A stretch of DNA of 64,000 nt, taken from positions 1 to 64,000 of the forward strand of contig JAPUIA010000139.1 in NCBI GenBank assembly GCA_027297435.1, given 5' to 3'. This DNA is from Gammaproteobacteria bacterium (GTDB lineage: Bacteria; Pseudomonadota; Gammaproteobacteria; Pseudomonadales; Azotimanducaceae). Below are positions 42,992-51,837 of this stretch, in pieces; the first letter of the stretch is position 1; the number at the start of each line of letters is the position of its first letter. Position numbers and translations under genes: made by a program. The notes beneath the pieces are model-generated. The model was not told the DNA's origin. It did not search any database and was given only the letters and a program-made list of their open reading frames with translations.

Positions 42992-44001
42992 TGCAAACCG
43001 CGCTCGAAGCCGGTTATCGCATGCCGGCCGAATGGGAGCCCCATTCGAGATGTTGGATGGCATGGCCCTGTTTCCAAGACCTGTGGGACGAAGGCTTGAA
43101 TGCTGCCCAAGCTGGATACGCCGCGGTAGCGCAGGCCATTTCCGATTTCGAGCCGGTGACCATGCTTGCACCACCCGACGTCGTCAATCAGGCGCGGGCC
43201 CAATGCGGGACGACCGTTGATATGTTGGCCGTGGACCTCGACGATTCGTGGGCGCGCGATGCGGGACCCAATTTCGTCAAACACGACAATGGCGAAGTTG
43301 CCGCCTCGATCTTCCACTTCAACGCTTGGGGACAGAAGTACCCGCGTTATCGCAAGGACGCAGCCCTCGGCCACCGTTTGGCCGAACATCTCGGCTTGCG
43401 CACGTTCAGCTCGCCACTTTTCATGGAAGGCGGTGGCATCAACCTGGACGGCGAAGGCACGTTGCTGACGACGGAGCAGTGCGTGTTGAATTCCAATCGC
43501 AACCCCGGCATCACAAAGGCGGAAGCAGAACACGAGTTTCGGCACGCTCTCGGGATCGAGAAAGTCATCTGGCTAAAGGGCGACCCCGACGACAATGAAA
43601 CCGACGGACACGTGGACGGCGTCGCGTGTTTCGTGCGTCCGGGGGTCGTGATGGTGGAGGTTTGTCCGGACCGAAGTTCGCATCGCTACGAAGCCATGAA
43701 CGAAAATCTCGAGGCGGTACGTTGCGCCACCGATGCCAAGGGTAGATCTCTCGAGATCATCTTGATCGAAGAAGCTTATGAGGCCGAGTCCGCAAGCCGA
43801 CTTTTCTGTCGCTCCTACATCAATTTCTATATCGCCAACGACGCGGTGATCATACCGACCTACGGTATCGAGCGAGACGCTCAGGCTGCAATGATAATCG
43901 GTCAGGCTTTTCCAGATCGCGCCGTCGTGCAGGTCGACGTCACGGGGATCGCCTGCGGGGGTGGTGGCATTCACTGTATCACCCAGCAGCAACCTATCTG
44001 A
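42991..44001 (+). CDS. aguA: Agmatine deiminase
   Basis: A 336-residue enzyme of the pentein fold that hydrolyses agmatine to N-carbamoylputrescine and ammonia. Motifs: MPAEWEPHSRCWMAWP, DDSWARDAGPNF, FHFNAWGQKYP, MEGGGINLDGEGTLLTTEQC and DETDGHVD-like sequence (NETDGHVDGVACFV). The nucleophile is C329 in GGGGIHCIT. ATG 42991 overlaps the aguB stop by one base. Together with aguB it makes putrescine from agmatine. Confidence 0.94.
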   Translation: MQTALEAGYRMPAEWEPHSRCWMAWPCFQDLWDEGLNAAQAGYAAVAQAISDFEPVTMLAPPDVVNQARAQCGTTVDMLAVDLDDSWARDAGPNFVKHDNGEVAASIFHFNAWGQKYPRYRKDAALGHRLAEHLGLRTFSSPLFMEGGGINLDGEGTLLTTEQCVLNSNRNPGITKAEAEHEFRHALGIEKVIWLKGDPDDNETDGHVDGVACFVRPGVVMVEVCPDRSSHRYEAMNENLEAVRCATDAKGRSLEIILIEEAYEAESASRLFCRSYINFYIANDAVIIPTYGIERDAQAAMIIGQAFPDRAVVQVDVTGIACGGGGIHCITQQQPI

Positions 44002-44006
44002 AACCG

Positions 44007-45071
44007 ATGGCGGGTTCTTTTCAGTTTTTCGATCGCCAAGGCAGGCGCTACCAAGGGGCAGCGATCGCCTATGCGATACTCGGCTACGCGACCGGCATCA
44101 CGGGCCTTTTTGCCGGGTCTTGGATCGTGAACATCCTCGCAACGCTGTTGCTGAGCCACGCAATGATCATTGCGGCCTATCTGATCCACGAATGCGGCCA
44201 CAACATGGTATTCCAGGCGAACCGTGACAATGCGCGGCTCGGGCGTGTGCTGAGCTGGGTTTGCGGATCTGCCTACGGTACGTTCGAGGACATGCGGTTC
44301 AAACACTTCCGCCACCACGTGGACAACGGCGATCTCGTCTGGTTCGACCACGAGCGGTGGTTTGCCGACCACCCGTTCGTGTTGAAGGTGACGCAATGGC
44401 TGGAATGGTGTTACGTACCCGCGCACGAAGTCATCATGCACGCAGTGATGGTGCTGACCTCCTTCGTCATCCCAGAGCGCCGTGATCAGCGCCGGCGCAA
44501 CGTCACGGTAATCATCGTCAGGACCGGGCTCTACACTCTGCTCTTATTCTACGCACCGACGGCCGCGCTGCTGTATCTGGTCGCAACGCTCGCGATGTTG
44601 ATCGTGCTGCGTTTCATGGATTCGATTCAGCACGACTACGGAGGAGTGACAACTCTTTTTGACGAGGCGCCTGGCCCGCGAAAAGGCGACCTGGTCTGGG
44701 AGCAAGCGCACACGTTCAGCAATCCGTTGTCCTTGAAGTACAAGCCCCTCAATTGGCTGGTTCTCAACTTCGGCTACCACAACGCCCATCATGCGAAACC
44801 AACGGTGCCCTGGTTTCGGCTACCCGCCCTGCATCGAGAGACGCTGGGCGATGACCCGAAAATGGTCATCCCCTTCGGCGCGCAGCTGAAGATCTACCAT
44901 CGCGGCCGCGTTGCGCGCATCTATACAGGGAAGGAGAAGTGGGAGGAGCAGCGGAAGGAGCGGTCGCCCCGAGACGATGTTGCCTACCCAGTCGGCCCCG
45001 CTTTCCTCGAGGCCGCACAACACGCTCGCGTTCCAGGAGGCAACGCGGCGTCTTTCTTGACCTCGTTTTAG
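44007..45071 (+). CDS. Membrane fatty acid desaturase
   Basis: A 354-residue integral membrane diiron desaturase. Three histidine boxes: H61ECGH65, H100FRHH104 and YHNAHH near residue 260. About four membrane helices flank them. It introduces a double bond in acyl chains or acts as a related hydroxylase. It starts 5 bases after aguA, so it shares the agmatine operon, an unusual partner for an acyl-chain enzyme. The 3' end overlaps the PhyH remnant on the other strand by 4 bases. Confidence 0.86.
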   Translation: MAGSFQFFDRQGRRYQGAAIAYAILGYATGITGLFAGSWIVNILATLLLSHAMIIAAYLIHECGHNMVFQANRDNARLGRVLSWVCGSAYGTFEDMRFKHFRHHVDNGDLVWFDHERWFADHPFVLKVTQWLEWCYVPAHEVIMHAVMVLTSFVIPERRDQRRRNVTVIIVRTGLYTLLLFYAPTAALLYLVATLAMLIVLRFMDSIQHDYGGVTTLFDEAPGPRKGDLVWEQAHTFSNPLSLKYKPLNWLVLNFGYHNAHHAKPTVPWFRLPALHRETLGDDPKMVIPFGAQLKIYHRGRVARIYTGKEKWEEQRKERSPRDDVAYPVGPAFLEAAQHARVPGGNAASFLTSF

Positions 45072-45379
45072 TACGTGCCGGGATATGACCCGAGCATGGG
45101 CCCACGTGACTGGTAGCCCATCAACTGGCGAATGCGTTCCGGAACACTATCGGCAATTTCTCTCGGAATCGCGAGGTAGTGGTTTTCTTCCTGGCGCAGC
45201 CATCCGAGCGAGTACGTGTTGATAAGCCCCATCCGGGGTTTATCCGACTGGTTAGCGCCGCCCCTGTGCAGCACCAAGCCGAGATACGCCATTACGATCC
45301 CTTCGACATCGGCGCCTGAACGGTATGCTCGATCTTCATCGAGACCAACAATCTCCGGGCGTAGGGCAACGCTAACAAC
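45068..45379 (-). pseudogene. Phytanoyl-CoA dioxygenase (PhyH) C-terminal remnant
   Basis: The open frame from 45379 to 45068 ends with a PhyH-type tail (LHRGGANQSDKPRMGLIN, then YSLGWLRQEENHYLAIPREI), where the distal iron-binding histidine and arginine appear. It starts only after an in-frame TAG (45380-45382), and no N-terminal part of the dioxygenase is seen upstream; a glutamine synthetase-like gene on the other strand takes its place. The remaining gene is about a third of normal length. It is a broken gene. Confidence 0.75.
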
Positions 45380-45469
45380 CTATCGACTTTGGCGCCAGGC
45401 GTGCACATAGCCAAGGCGATATGAAGATAGGCACAATAGGGGGCATACCGCGTTTTGTGGAAGTACGAG

Positions 45470-46777
45470 ATGGACAAGCCATTCGACGGCTGGTTGAGCG
45501 AGCACCGCATCGAGCGCGTCGAAGCGATGTCGCCGGACCCGGCCGGGCTGCCGCGCGGCAAGATCCTGCCAACGGCGGCGTTTCTGGAAGCTATAGGTTC
45601 CAACGCACTGCGTTTTCCCTCGTCCCTATTCTTGATCACCGTAGACGGCGGTTTTGTCGAGTATCAGGATCTTGCCGAGATCGAAGAAGACCTGCTGCTG
45701 GTTCCCGACCGCAATTCATTGACGTTGGCGCCTGAACTCGAGACCCGCACCGCAAGCGTTATCTGCGACGCCATCTATCAGAACGGCGCACCGGCCCACT
45801 ACACACCGCGACAGGTTCTGCGTGACTTGTTGGACAAGTATCACGAGCGGGGTTGGCATCCGGTACTCGCCCCTGAACTCGAGTTTTTTCTGGTGCGCAC
45901 CGGCGCTGATTCGATCGGCAAACCGGATCACGGCCCGTATGGCATCGAGTCCGTACAAGACCATGGCGCGTTTTTCGATGACCTGTTACGGCATTGCGAA
46001 ACACAATCGATTCGGGTGCGAACGCTCATTCGCGAGGCCGGCAAGAACCAGTTCGAGTTTAGCGTCGAGCACACCGACCCCCTCACCAGCGCCGATCAAG
46101 CGTTTCACTTCAAGAGCGCGGCGCGCCGTATCGCGCGCCGGCACGGCTTGACGGCCACCTTCATGGCACGTCCCTACCCGACGGATTTCGGCAGCGCGAT
46201 GCACATTCACCAAAGCTTAGAGGACGGTAGCGGCAATAACTTGTTCGCAGATGCGCAAGGCAAAGACACACCTTTGTTCCTGGCCTACATTGGCGGGCTG
46301 CAACGATACTCGCCCGCAGCGATACCGTTGTTGGCTCCTTACGCAAACTCTTATCTGCGCTTCGGCAGCGACATGAGTACACCCGCCAACACGCATTGGG
46401 GATTGGAGAATCGTAGCGTGGGCTTTCGCGTTCCGGAGAGCGGTCGCGCGGCGCGGCGCGTGGAAAACCGTATTCCGGGTGCAGATGTCAATCCGTACCT
46501 CGCATTCGCGGCGACGCTTGGATGCGGGTATTTGGGCATGATCGAGAACCGAACACCGACCAAGCCTTTACGCACATCCGCGTACGGGCGTAAATCGAGA
46601 TTGTTGCCCGGGCATCTGCTCAGCGCGCTTGACGCGCTGCACAGGTGCAGACGCCTGCGCGAGCTTTGGGGTAACGTGTTTGTCGACATTTTCATCGCGA
46701 TCAAACGCGCCGAGTACGCTGCACAAGCTCGCTCGTTGTCCCCATGGGAGCTCGAGCATCTGATCAACAATGTGTAA
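45470..46777 (+). CDS. Glutamine synthetase-like ligase (PuuA-type)
   Basis: A 435-residue ATP-dependent glutamate ligase of the glutamine synthetase family; gamma-glutamylputrescine synthetase (PuuA) is the likely closest function given the nearby agmatine and DAO genes. Landmarks: VLAPELEFFLV, GKNQFEFSVEHTDPL, FGSAMHIHQSLED and the arginine/glutamate region RVENRIPGADVNPYLAFAA. GAAG/GAG provides a modest SD before ATG 45470. It sits between two gene remnants. Confidence 0.85.
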   Translation: MDKPFDGWLSEHRIERVEAMSPDPAGLPRGKILPTAAFLEAIGSNALRFPSSLFLITVDGGFVEYQDLAEIEEDLLLVPDRNSLTLAPELETRTASVICDAIYQNGAPAHYTPRQVLRDLLDKYHERGWHPVLAPELEFFLVRTGADSIGKPDHGPYGIESVQDHGAFFDDLLRHCETQSIRVRTLIREAGKNQFEFSVEHTDPLTSADQAFHFKSAARRIARRHGLTATFMARPYPTDFGSAMHIHQSLEDGSGNNLFADAQGKDTPLFLAYIGGLQRYSPAAIPLLAPYANSYLRFGSDMSTPANTHWGLENRSVGFRVPESGRAARRVENRIPGADVNPYLAFAATLGCGYLGMIENRTPTKPLRTSAYGRKSRLLPGHLLSALDALHRCRRLRELWGNVFVDIFIAIKRAEYAAQARSLSPWELEHLINNV

Positions 46778-46800
46778 CGCCTCCTGGGATTCGAGATCAC

Positions 46801-47085
46801 GTGCCCGATTATGATGCCATCGTTATCGGCGCCGGGCTCACGTGCGCAGGCGACCTCGCTCGCGCAGGTCTAAAAATGCAAGTCCTAGAGCGGCGTTCCG
46901 TCGTTGGAGGTGCTGCGGTCACCGAGGAGTTTCACCCGGGATTCAGAAACTCCGTCTACTCGTACGCCGTCAGTCTTCTACATCCGGACGTCATTCGGGC
47001 CGGATTCATCGTGCTGAAGACGCTAGCCGATGTCGGCATGCAAGCGGTGGAAGATCGACTGTTTCTCAAACAACCAAAGCCGTAA
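46801..47085 (+). pseudogene. PYROXD2/CrtI-like oxidoreductase N-terminal remnant
   Basis: From GTG 46801 the frame gives 94 residues. DYDAIVIGAG is followed directly by LTCAGDLARAG, so the H-N-G residues of the dinucleotide motif are missing. VLERRSVVGGAAVTEEFHPG and YSYAVSLLHPDVIR follow as in the intact group. The sequence then turns unrelated (FIVLKTLADVGMQ) and ends at a TAA. The remaining 400 or so residues are absent. It lies 23 bases after the GS-like gene, as a former operon member. Confidence 0.8.
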
Positions 47086-47148
47086 ACCCGTGCGTTTGCG
47101 CGGCTTATCCCCTAAAGTGAGTCGGGGTTAGTCAATTGGGATTGGGGA

Positions 47149-48453
47149 TTGAGCGAACTCAACAGTACGCCGGAAGCGGCCGAGATAGAAACAACAAGTC
47201 GCGGGTATCGTTACTATACGCTGGCCATTCTGACGTCGGTCTACATCTTCAACTTCATCGATCGACAAATACTCGTCATCCTCCAAGAGGATATCAAAGC
47301 CGAGCTACTCCTCTCTGACACTCAGCTCGGCCTGCTCTCGGGTTTAAGCTTCGCGGTCTTTTACGTCACCTTCGGCATCCCAATCGCTCGTTGGGCGGAC
47401 AAAGGCGTGCGCCGAAACATTGTGGCTCTCGCCATCGGCACCTGGAGCTTGATGACTGCACTTTGCGGACTGGTGACTAATTATTCGCAGCTGTTGGCGG
47501 CACGCATCGGGGTGGGCGTTGGCGAGGCCGGTGGCAGTCCACCTTCGCACTCGATGATTTCGGACCTGTTTCCACCCCACGAGCGCGCAACGGCGCTGTC
47601 GATCTACTCGATGGGCATCAATTTCGGAATTCTGTTCGGTTTCGTCATCGGCGGCTGGGTGAACGACTTCTTCGGCTGGCGCAACGTGTTCTTCGTCATT
47701 GGCGCGCCCGGTATCCTGATGGCGTTCGTCGTGCGTTTCTCGATACGTGAACCGCGTCGAGGCGAAGCGGAGAAGATTACCGAGGTCGCGGATGCACCGC
47801 CGGTCTGGGACGTTCTCAAGCTTTTATGGTCGCGACGTTCATTTCGCCACATGGCTCTTGCATCCGGCCTGCATGCTTTCGTCGGGTACGGGGTCGGACA
47901 GTGGATCGCGTCGTTCTTCATCCGCACCTACGACCTGACCAGCACTGGTGAGATTGCAACGTGGCTTGGCATCATCTCGGGTACGGCCGGCGCGGCGGGT
48001 ACGTTTTGCGGCGGTTACTTTGCGGATAAGTTGGGCAAACGGGACGCCCGTTGGTATATCTGGGTGCCAGGTTTGGCCACGATTCTCGCGGTGCCATTCT
48101 CATTGACGGTGTATCTGATCAACAACTACTACGTCGCACTCTCCATCTATCTCATTCCGGTGTTCTTGGGCGCCATGTTCTTAGGTCCAACCCTCGCGAT
48201 GACCCATGGCATCGTCAGTCTGCGCATGCGGGCGCTGGCATCGGCTATCCTGTTTTTCGTGCTGAACCTGATCGGTCTGGGTCTCGGACCGCTGATCACC
48301 GGCATGATCAGCGATCTACTCGAACCGTCGTATGGGGACCAGGCACTTCGGTACGCCTTGGTCATCGTCGTACTGCTGTACGTCTGGTGCGCGTTTCACT
48401 ATCTGATGGCAGGCAAAACCATTCGCGAGGATCTGGCGCGTGCGCCAAAGTAG
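47149..48453 (+). CDS. MFS transporter (Spinster-like)
   Basis: A 434-residue transporter of the major facilitator superfamily with 12 helices. Motif A appears as GIPIARWADKGVRRN. The opening YYTLAILTSVYIFNFIDRQIL and the GVGEAGGSPPSHSMISDLFP stretch are typical of Spinster-like members. The substrate is unknown. It starts at TTG 47149 preceded by GGGGA. It is 63 bases after the PYROXD2 remnant and 21 bases before the next transporter. Confidence 0.86.
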   Translation: MSELNSTPEAAEIETTSRGYRYYTLAILTSVYIFNFIDRQILVILQEDIKAELLLSDTQLGLLSGLSFAVFYVTFGIPIARWADKGVRRNIVALAIGTWSLMTALCGLVTNYSQLLAARIGVGVGEAGGSPPSHSMISDLFPPHERATALSIYSMGINFGILFGFVIGGWVNDFFGWRNVFFVIGAPGILMAFVVRFSIREPRRGEAEKITEVADAPPVWDVLKLLWSRRSFRHMALASGLHAFVGYGVGQWIASFFIRTYDLTSTGEIATWLGIISGTAGAAGTFCGGYFADKLGKRDARWYIWVPGLATILAVPFSLTVYLINNYYVALSIYLIPVFLGAMFLGPTLAMTHGIVSLRMRALASAILFFVLNLIGLGLGPLITGMISDLLEPSYGDQALRYALVIVVLLYVWCAFHYLMAGKTIREDLARAPK

Positions 48454-48474
48454 GTACGTTTCCCGAGTACGCGT

Positions 48475-49788
48475 TTGACCGTGGAACAAACTGTCACACC
48501 GGTTCGTTGGCCTGAACTGACGGCCTACGCCGTGCCGGCGGTGGGCGTCGCAACACCGTTCTACTTCATCCAGGTGTACTTCCTCAACTTCGCTACCGAT
48601 GTGTTGTTGATGGCACCGGTGACGATCGGTGTCTTGCTCATGCTGTGCCGTCTTTGGGACGCGGTATCCGATCCGCTGACCGGCTACCTGAGCGATCGTA
48701 CGCGCGCCAAAATCGGTCGGCGACGGCCTTGGCTGTTTGTCGCCGCCCCGCTCGTCGCGGTATCGAGCTTTACCGTCTGGAGTCCGCCAGAGGCATTGGC
48801 TGGGGCCTATTTGACGGTGTGGGTTGCGATCTCCATGTTGTTTTTCATCACCGCCTCCACGTTTTACGACATCCCGCACTATGCCCTCGCTTCGGAGCTC
48901 AATCCAAATTCCTATCAACGTACCCGGTTGTATGGTCTTCGTAACTTCGTGACCCTTGTCGGTGCCGGGCTCGCTTTCGGTGGTTTGCAGTTCGTCGTCA
49001 ATGCAGAGACGCCCAGAGCGGCGGCGGCTACCGTCGCGTTGCTGGCAGGAGTCGCATTCATTCCCTTGTTATTAGTAACACCATTGTTCATCAAAGAGCG
49101 TAGTCATAGCACCACGGTGGCCATCACCAGCCCCTTGCTCGCAATGAAGGACGTTTTCGCCTATCCCGCTGCTCGCGTTCTGCTTGGCGCCAGGTTCCTG
49201 GTGATGGTCGGTATCGGTACGCAAGCGACGATTGCGCCATACATCGCCATCTACGTTCTCGAACGCCCAGATCTCATCGGCCTGTTGCCTGCCTGCTACA
49301 TCGGACCGTTGGTGCTGTCTATTCCACTTTGGGTACGAGCGTCCAAAAAAATCGAGCGACTCAAGCTCTGGCGTTTCAGCCTGTTAGGCGCCACGTTAGC
49401 GTATCCGCCGATGTTCTTTATCGACGACGACACCGTGTGGCTGATGGTGGTCATGCTGGCGATTGCGGGTGTGTGGGGCGGCGCGACGGGCCCGCTCGGA
49501 CCTTCACTACTATCGAATGTCATCGACGACGATGCCGAGCGCACACAGCGACCCAAGGCCGGTGTCTACTTCGCAACGTGGAACTTTCTCGAGAAAGCAG
49601 CCAGTGCACTGATCGTGCTGGTTATCGCCTTGGCTCTCCAGTTTTCCGGGTTCGTCGCCAACGAATCCGCCAGCGCGAACACCAACCTCGCCATGCGCGT
49701 TTGCTTGGCGGGCTTGCCGGCCATCGCGTTCTTTGCCGCCGCTATGGTGTTGGGACGACTCGGTAGGAGCGGCTTCAGCCGCGATTGA
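48475..49788 (+). CDS. GPH/MelB-like sugar:cation symporter
   Basis: A 437-residue transporter of the glycoside-pentoside-hexuronide type. It has the signature SDPLTGYLSDRTRAKIGRRRPWL, then YDIPHYALASELNPNSYQRT, with 12 hydrophobic segments. It starts at TTG 48475 or GTG 48481. The final residues (GRSGFSRD) are encoded by a REP-like copy, so the natural C-terminus has probably been replaced. Substrate not decided: other than sugars, amino acids or drugs are possible. Confidence 0.82.
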   Translation: MTVEQTVTPVRWPELTAYAVPAVGVATPFYFIQVYFLNFATDVLLMAPVTIGVLLMLCRLWDAVSDPLTGYLSDRTRAKIGRRRPWLFVAAPLVAVSSFTVWSPPEALAGAYLTVWVAISMLFFITASTFYDIPHYALASELNPNSYQRTRLYGLRNFVTLVGAGLAFGGLQFVVNAETPRAAAATVALLAGVAFIPLLLVTPLFIKERSHSTTVAITSPLLAMKDVFAYPAARVLLGARFLVMVGIGTQATIAPYIAIYVLERPDLIGLLPACYIGPLVLSIPLWVRASKKIERLKLWRFSLLGATLAYPPMFFIDDDTVWLMVVMLAIAGVWGGATGPLGPSLLSNVIDDDAERTQRPKAGVYFATWNFLEKAASALIVLVIALALQFSGFVANESASANTNLAMRVCLAGLPAIAFFAAAMVLGRLGRSGFSRD

Positions 49789-49837
49789 TCACCGATACGA
49801 GCACAAAAAAATCGCGGCTAAAGCCGACTCTTACCCC
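49762..49837. repeat. REP-like inverted pair (copy 4), overlapping the symporter 3' end
   Basis: GGTAGGAGCGGCTTCAGCCG onward (49762-49785) and its degenerate inverse (49811-49837, with an extra A in CCGACTC). The first copy encodes GRSGFSR of the MelB-like transporter, whose TGA follows directly. Confidence 0.9.
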
Positions 49838-49883
49838 TTACGCATGAAGTTCACGATGATCTCGGCAAGCTTCTCGCCAGCCG

Positions 49884-50159
49884 CTACCCTTCGTCCGCAT
49901 CATCCGTTGCATTTGTTTTACCCGCCACCTCCGCCTCGAACGGTTTCAAACGCACTCCGGATCCCGTCCATTCTAAAAAGGAAGCGAGCATGTTCAGAAA
50001 AGAGCCAATCCAAATGAGCCCGGCGAGAACGTAGGTCGGAAAAGCGTACCAGCCCCTCGAGTCCACCACGTTCCAGAGAAATGCCGTTAAATACATCACG
50101 AAGACCCAGATCACCACCGCGCCCCAGCGGTTTTTCAGAAACGCGCCAACGTTGTCCAC
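49884..50159 (-). CDS. Small membrane protein, unknown function
   Basis: A 91-residue protein with two hydrophobic segments (VVIWVFVMYLTAFLWNVV and YVLAGLIWIGSFLNMLASFL) and an acidic tail. No family recognised. The start is GTG 50159. It lies 41 bases downstream of the acyl-CoA ligase gene on the same strand, so they may share a transcript. Coding status rests on length and membrane composition. Confidence 0.55.
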   Translation of the reverse strand: MDNVGAFLKNRWGAVVIWVFVMYLTAFLWNVVDSRGWYAFPTYVLAGLIWIGSFLNMLASFLEWTGSGVRLKPFEAEVAGKTNATDDADEG

Positions 50160-50200
50160 GGCCGGCTCCCGTTACGAGTACGTTCAGATTGTACGCTCAA

Positions 50201-51820
50201 CTAACCAGGGTCGAACATTTCCTGCAATCGAAATTTCTGCACCTTGGTCGATGACATCGGCCACTCATCGATAAACCGTACATAGCGCGGCACCTTGAAG
50301 CTGGCGATCTTGCCCCGACAGAACTCGATGATCTCCGCTTCGGTGACCTGGCGATCTGGTTCGGTCTCGATGAACGCCGCGGCAACCTCCAGCAACCGCT
50401 CGTCGGGCACACCGACAACCTGCGCCAATTTCACGGCCGGATGCGTCGCAAGGAACGATTCGATCTCAACCGCCGCGACGTTCTCTCCCCCCACTTTCAA
50501 CATATCTTTGATGCGCCCGTGGTAGGTGATGCGGTTGTCCTCGTCGAGCGAACACAGATCGCCCGTCCTCAACCACCCATCGACCATACTCTCGGCGTTC
50601 TTTTCCGGGGATTTGTAGTATCCCTCGAATAGACAGTAGCCTCGAACCCAAATTTCACCGCGCGTGTTCGGTGACAGCACGTCCAACGTATCCGGATCGA
50701 CTATCAAGACCTCGATCCCGGAAAATGGCTGACCGCAAGTGTGCAGACGCGTCTCCAAGTCTTCGTCTGGATGGTTGAACGACACCACGCCAGAGGCTTC
50801 GGTCAGTCCATAGGCCCCTGTCTGCACCGCTTGCGGAAACGCCTCCTGAAAGCGGCGCAACACCTCGACCGGCGCAACGTTGTTGATGCGCCGCAGTTTG
50901 CTGAGGTCGGTGTTCGCGAAGTCGGGGTGACTGATCAACTCGTTGGTGACGGTCGGAAACGCCGGGAACGCCACCGTGGCACCTTCGCGTTCCATCATCT
51001 GAAGCGCAGCACCGGCCTCGATGTGGTTCATCGAGAGCATGGCGGCACCCGCATCCAGACAGCATACAAACGGCAGGATCGACGCGATGTGAAACATCGG
51101 CAACGGTGCCCAGAAACGATCCTCAGACGACAAAAAGTAACGTTCGCGGTTCATGTTGATACCGTTTCGCACGAGCGCTGCGTGCGACAAAGGGCAACCT
51201 TTCGGGTTCGCCGTCGTGCCTGAGGTGTACATCATGATGCACGGATCGCTCAACCCCACGTCGCCACGCAAGGCATCGAGCCGGGTGCGCGAAACCTCTG
51301 TGCCAGCCTCTTTTAGGGATAGAAAACCCGCGGGTGTCGATTCGCCGATAGTTGCGACGAATGCGAGCAGCGGTGCGCGCGCCAGGTTGAGCGCCATGGG
51401 ATCTTGTGCGGCATCTAGATCGACGAATGCCTCCTGGAGCAACCCGGCAAAATCGACGTATTCCGACGCGAGGTCTGAAGTCACGATGCCGACGAGGTCG
51501 GCGTTTTCCACGACGTAGGCCAGCTCCTCTGCCTTGTATCGGGCATTGATGGGTACGGAAATAGCCCCGATCAGTACCGTACCCATCAGAATCTCGATGT
51601 ACTCGGGACAATTCGGCATGAGTATGCCGACGTGGTCGCCGGGTTTGACGCCAAGCCCTACCAGACGGCCGGCCATCGCGTAGGTGGCTTCGACCAAACT
51701 GCGATACGTGTGGGTGTGATCCGGAAAGATCAAGGCCGCATCGTTGGGCGCTCGTTGGGCTGCGCTTACCAACAAGTCCCCGAGCGATGTGAGTTCGTTT
51801 GCCTCCTGAATTTTGCTCAA
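50201..51820 (-). CDS. Acyl-CoA synthetase (class I AMP-forming ligase) (2)
   Basis: A 539-residue adenylate-forming ligase. Motifs: CIMMYTSGTTANPKGCPLSH, GAYGLTEASGVVSF, WLRTGDLCSLDEDNRITYHGR and the hinge KDMLKVGGENVAAVEIE. Its relatives activate fatty acids, aromatic acids or carnitine-like compounds (CaiC-like). The start is TTG 51820 with a weak SD, only 17 bases from the first candidate start of the divergent gamma-glutamyltransferase. The small membrane protein follows it. Confidence 0.87.
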   Translation of the reverse strand: MSKIQEANELTSLGDLLVSAAQRAPNDAALIFPDHTHTYRSLVEATYAMAGRLVGLGVKPGDHVGILMPNCPEYIEILMGTVLIGAISVPINARYKAEELAYVVENADLVGIVTSDLASEYVDFAGLLQEAFVDLDAAQDPMALNLARAPLLAFVATIGESTPAGFLSLKEAGTEVSRTRLDALRGDVGLSDPCIMMYTSGTTANPKGCPLSHAALVRNGINMNRERYFLSSEDRFWAPLPMFHIASILPFVCCLDAGAAMLSMNHIEAGAALQMMEREGATVAFPAFPTVTNELISHPDFANTDLSKLRRINNVAPVEVLRRFQEAFPQAVQTGAYGLTEASGVVSFNHPDEDLETRLHTCGQPFSGIEVLIVDPDTLDVLSPNTRGEIWVRGYCLFEGYYKSPEKNAESMVDGWLRTGDLCSLDEDNRITYHGRIKDMLKVGGENVAAVEIESFLATHPAVKLAQVVGVPDERLLEVAAAFIETEPDRQVTEAEIIEFCRGKIASFKVPRYVRFIDEWPMSSTKVQKFRLQEMFDPG

Positions 51821-51837
51821 GCTCTAGCGCCTGCGGT

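Noticed and set aside
45292-45639. 115-residue minus-strand open frame as the missing part of PhyH
   Set aside because: Its sequence has no PhyH features and is largely antisense to the GS-like gene.
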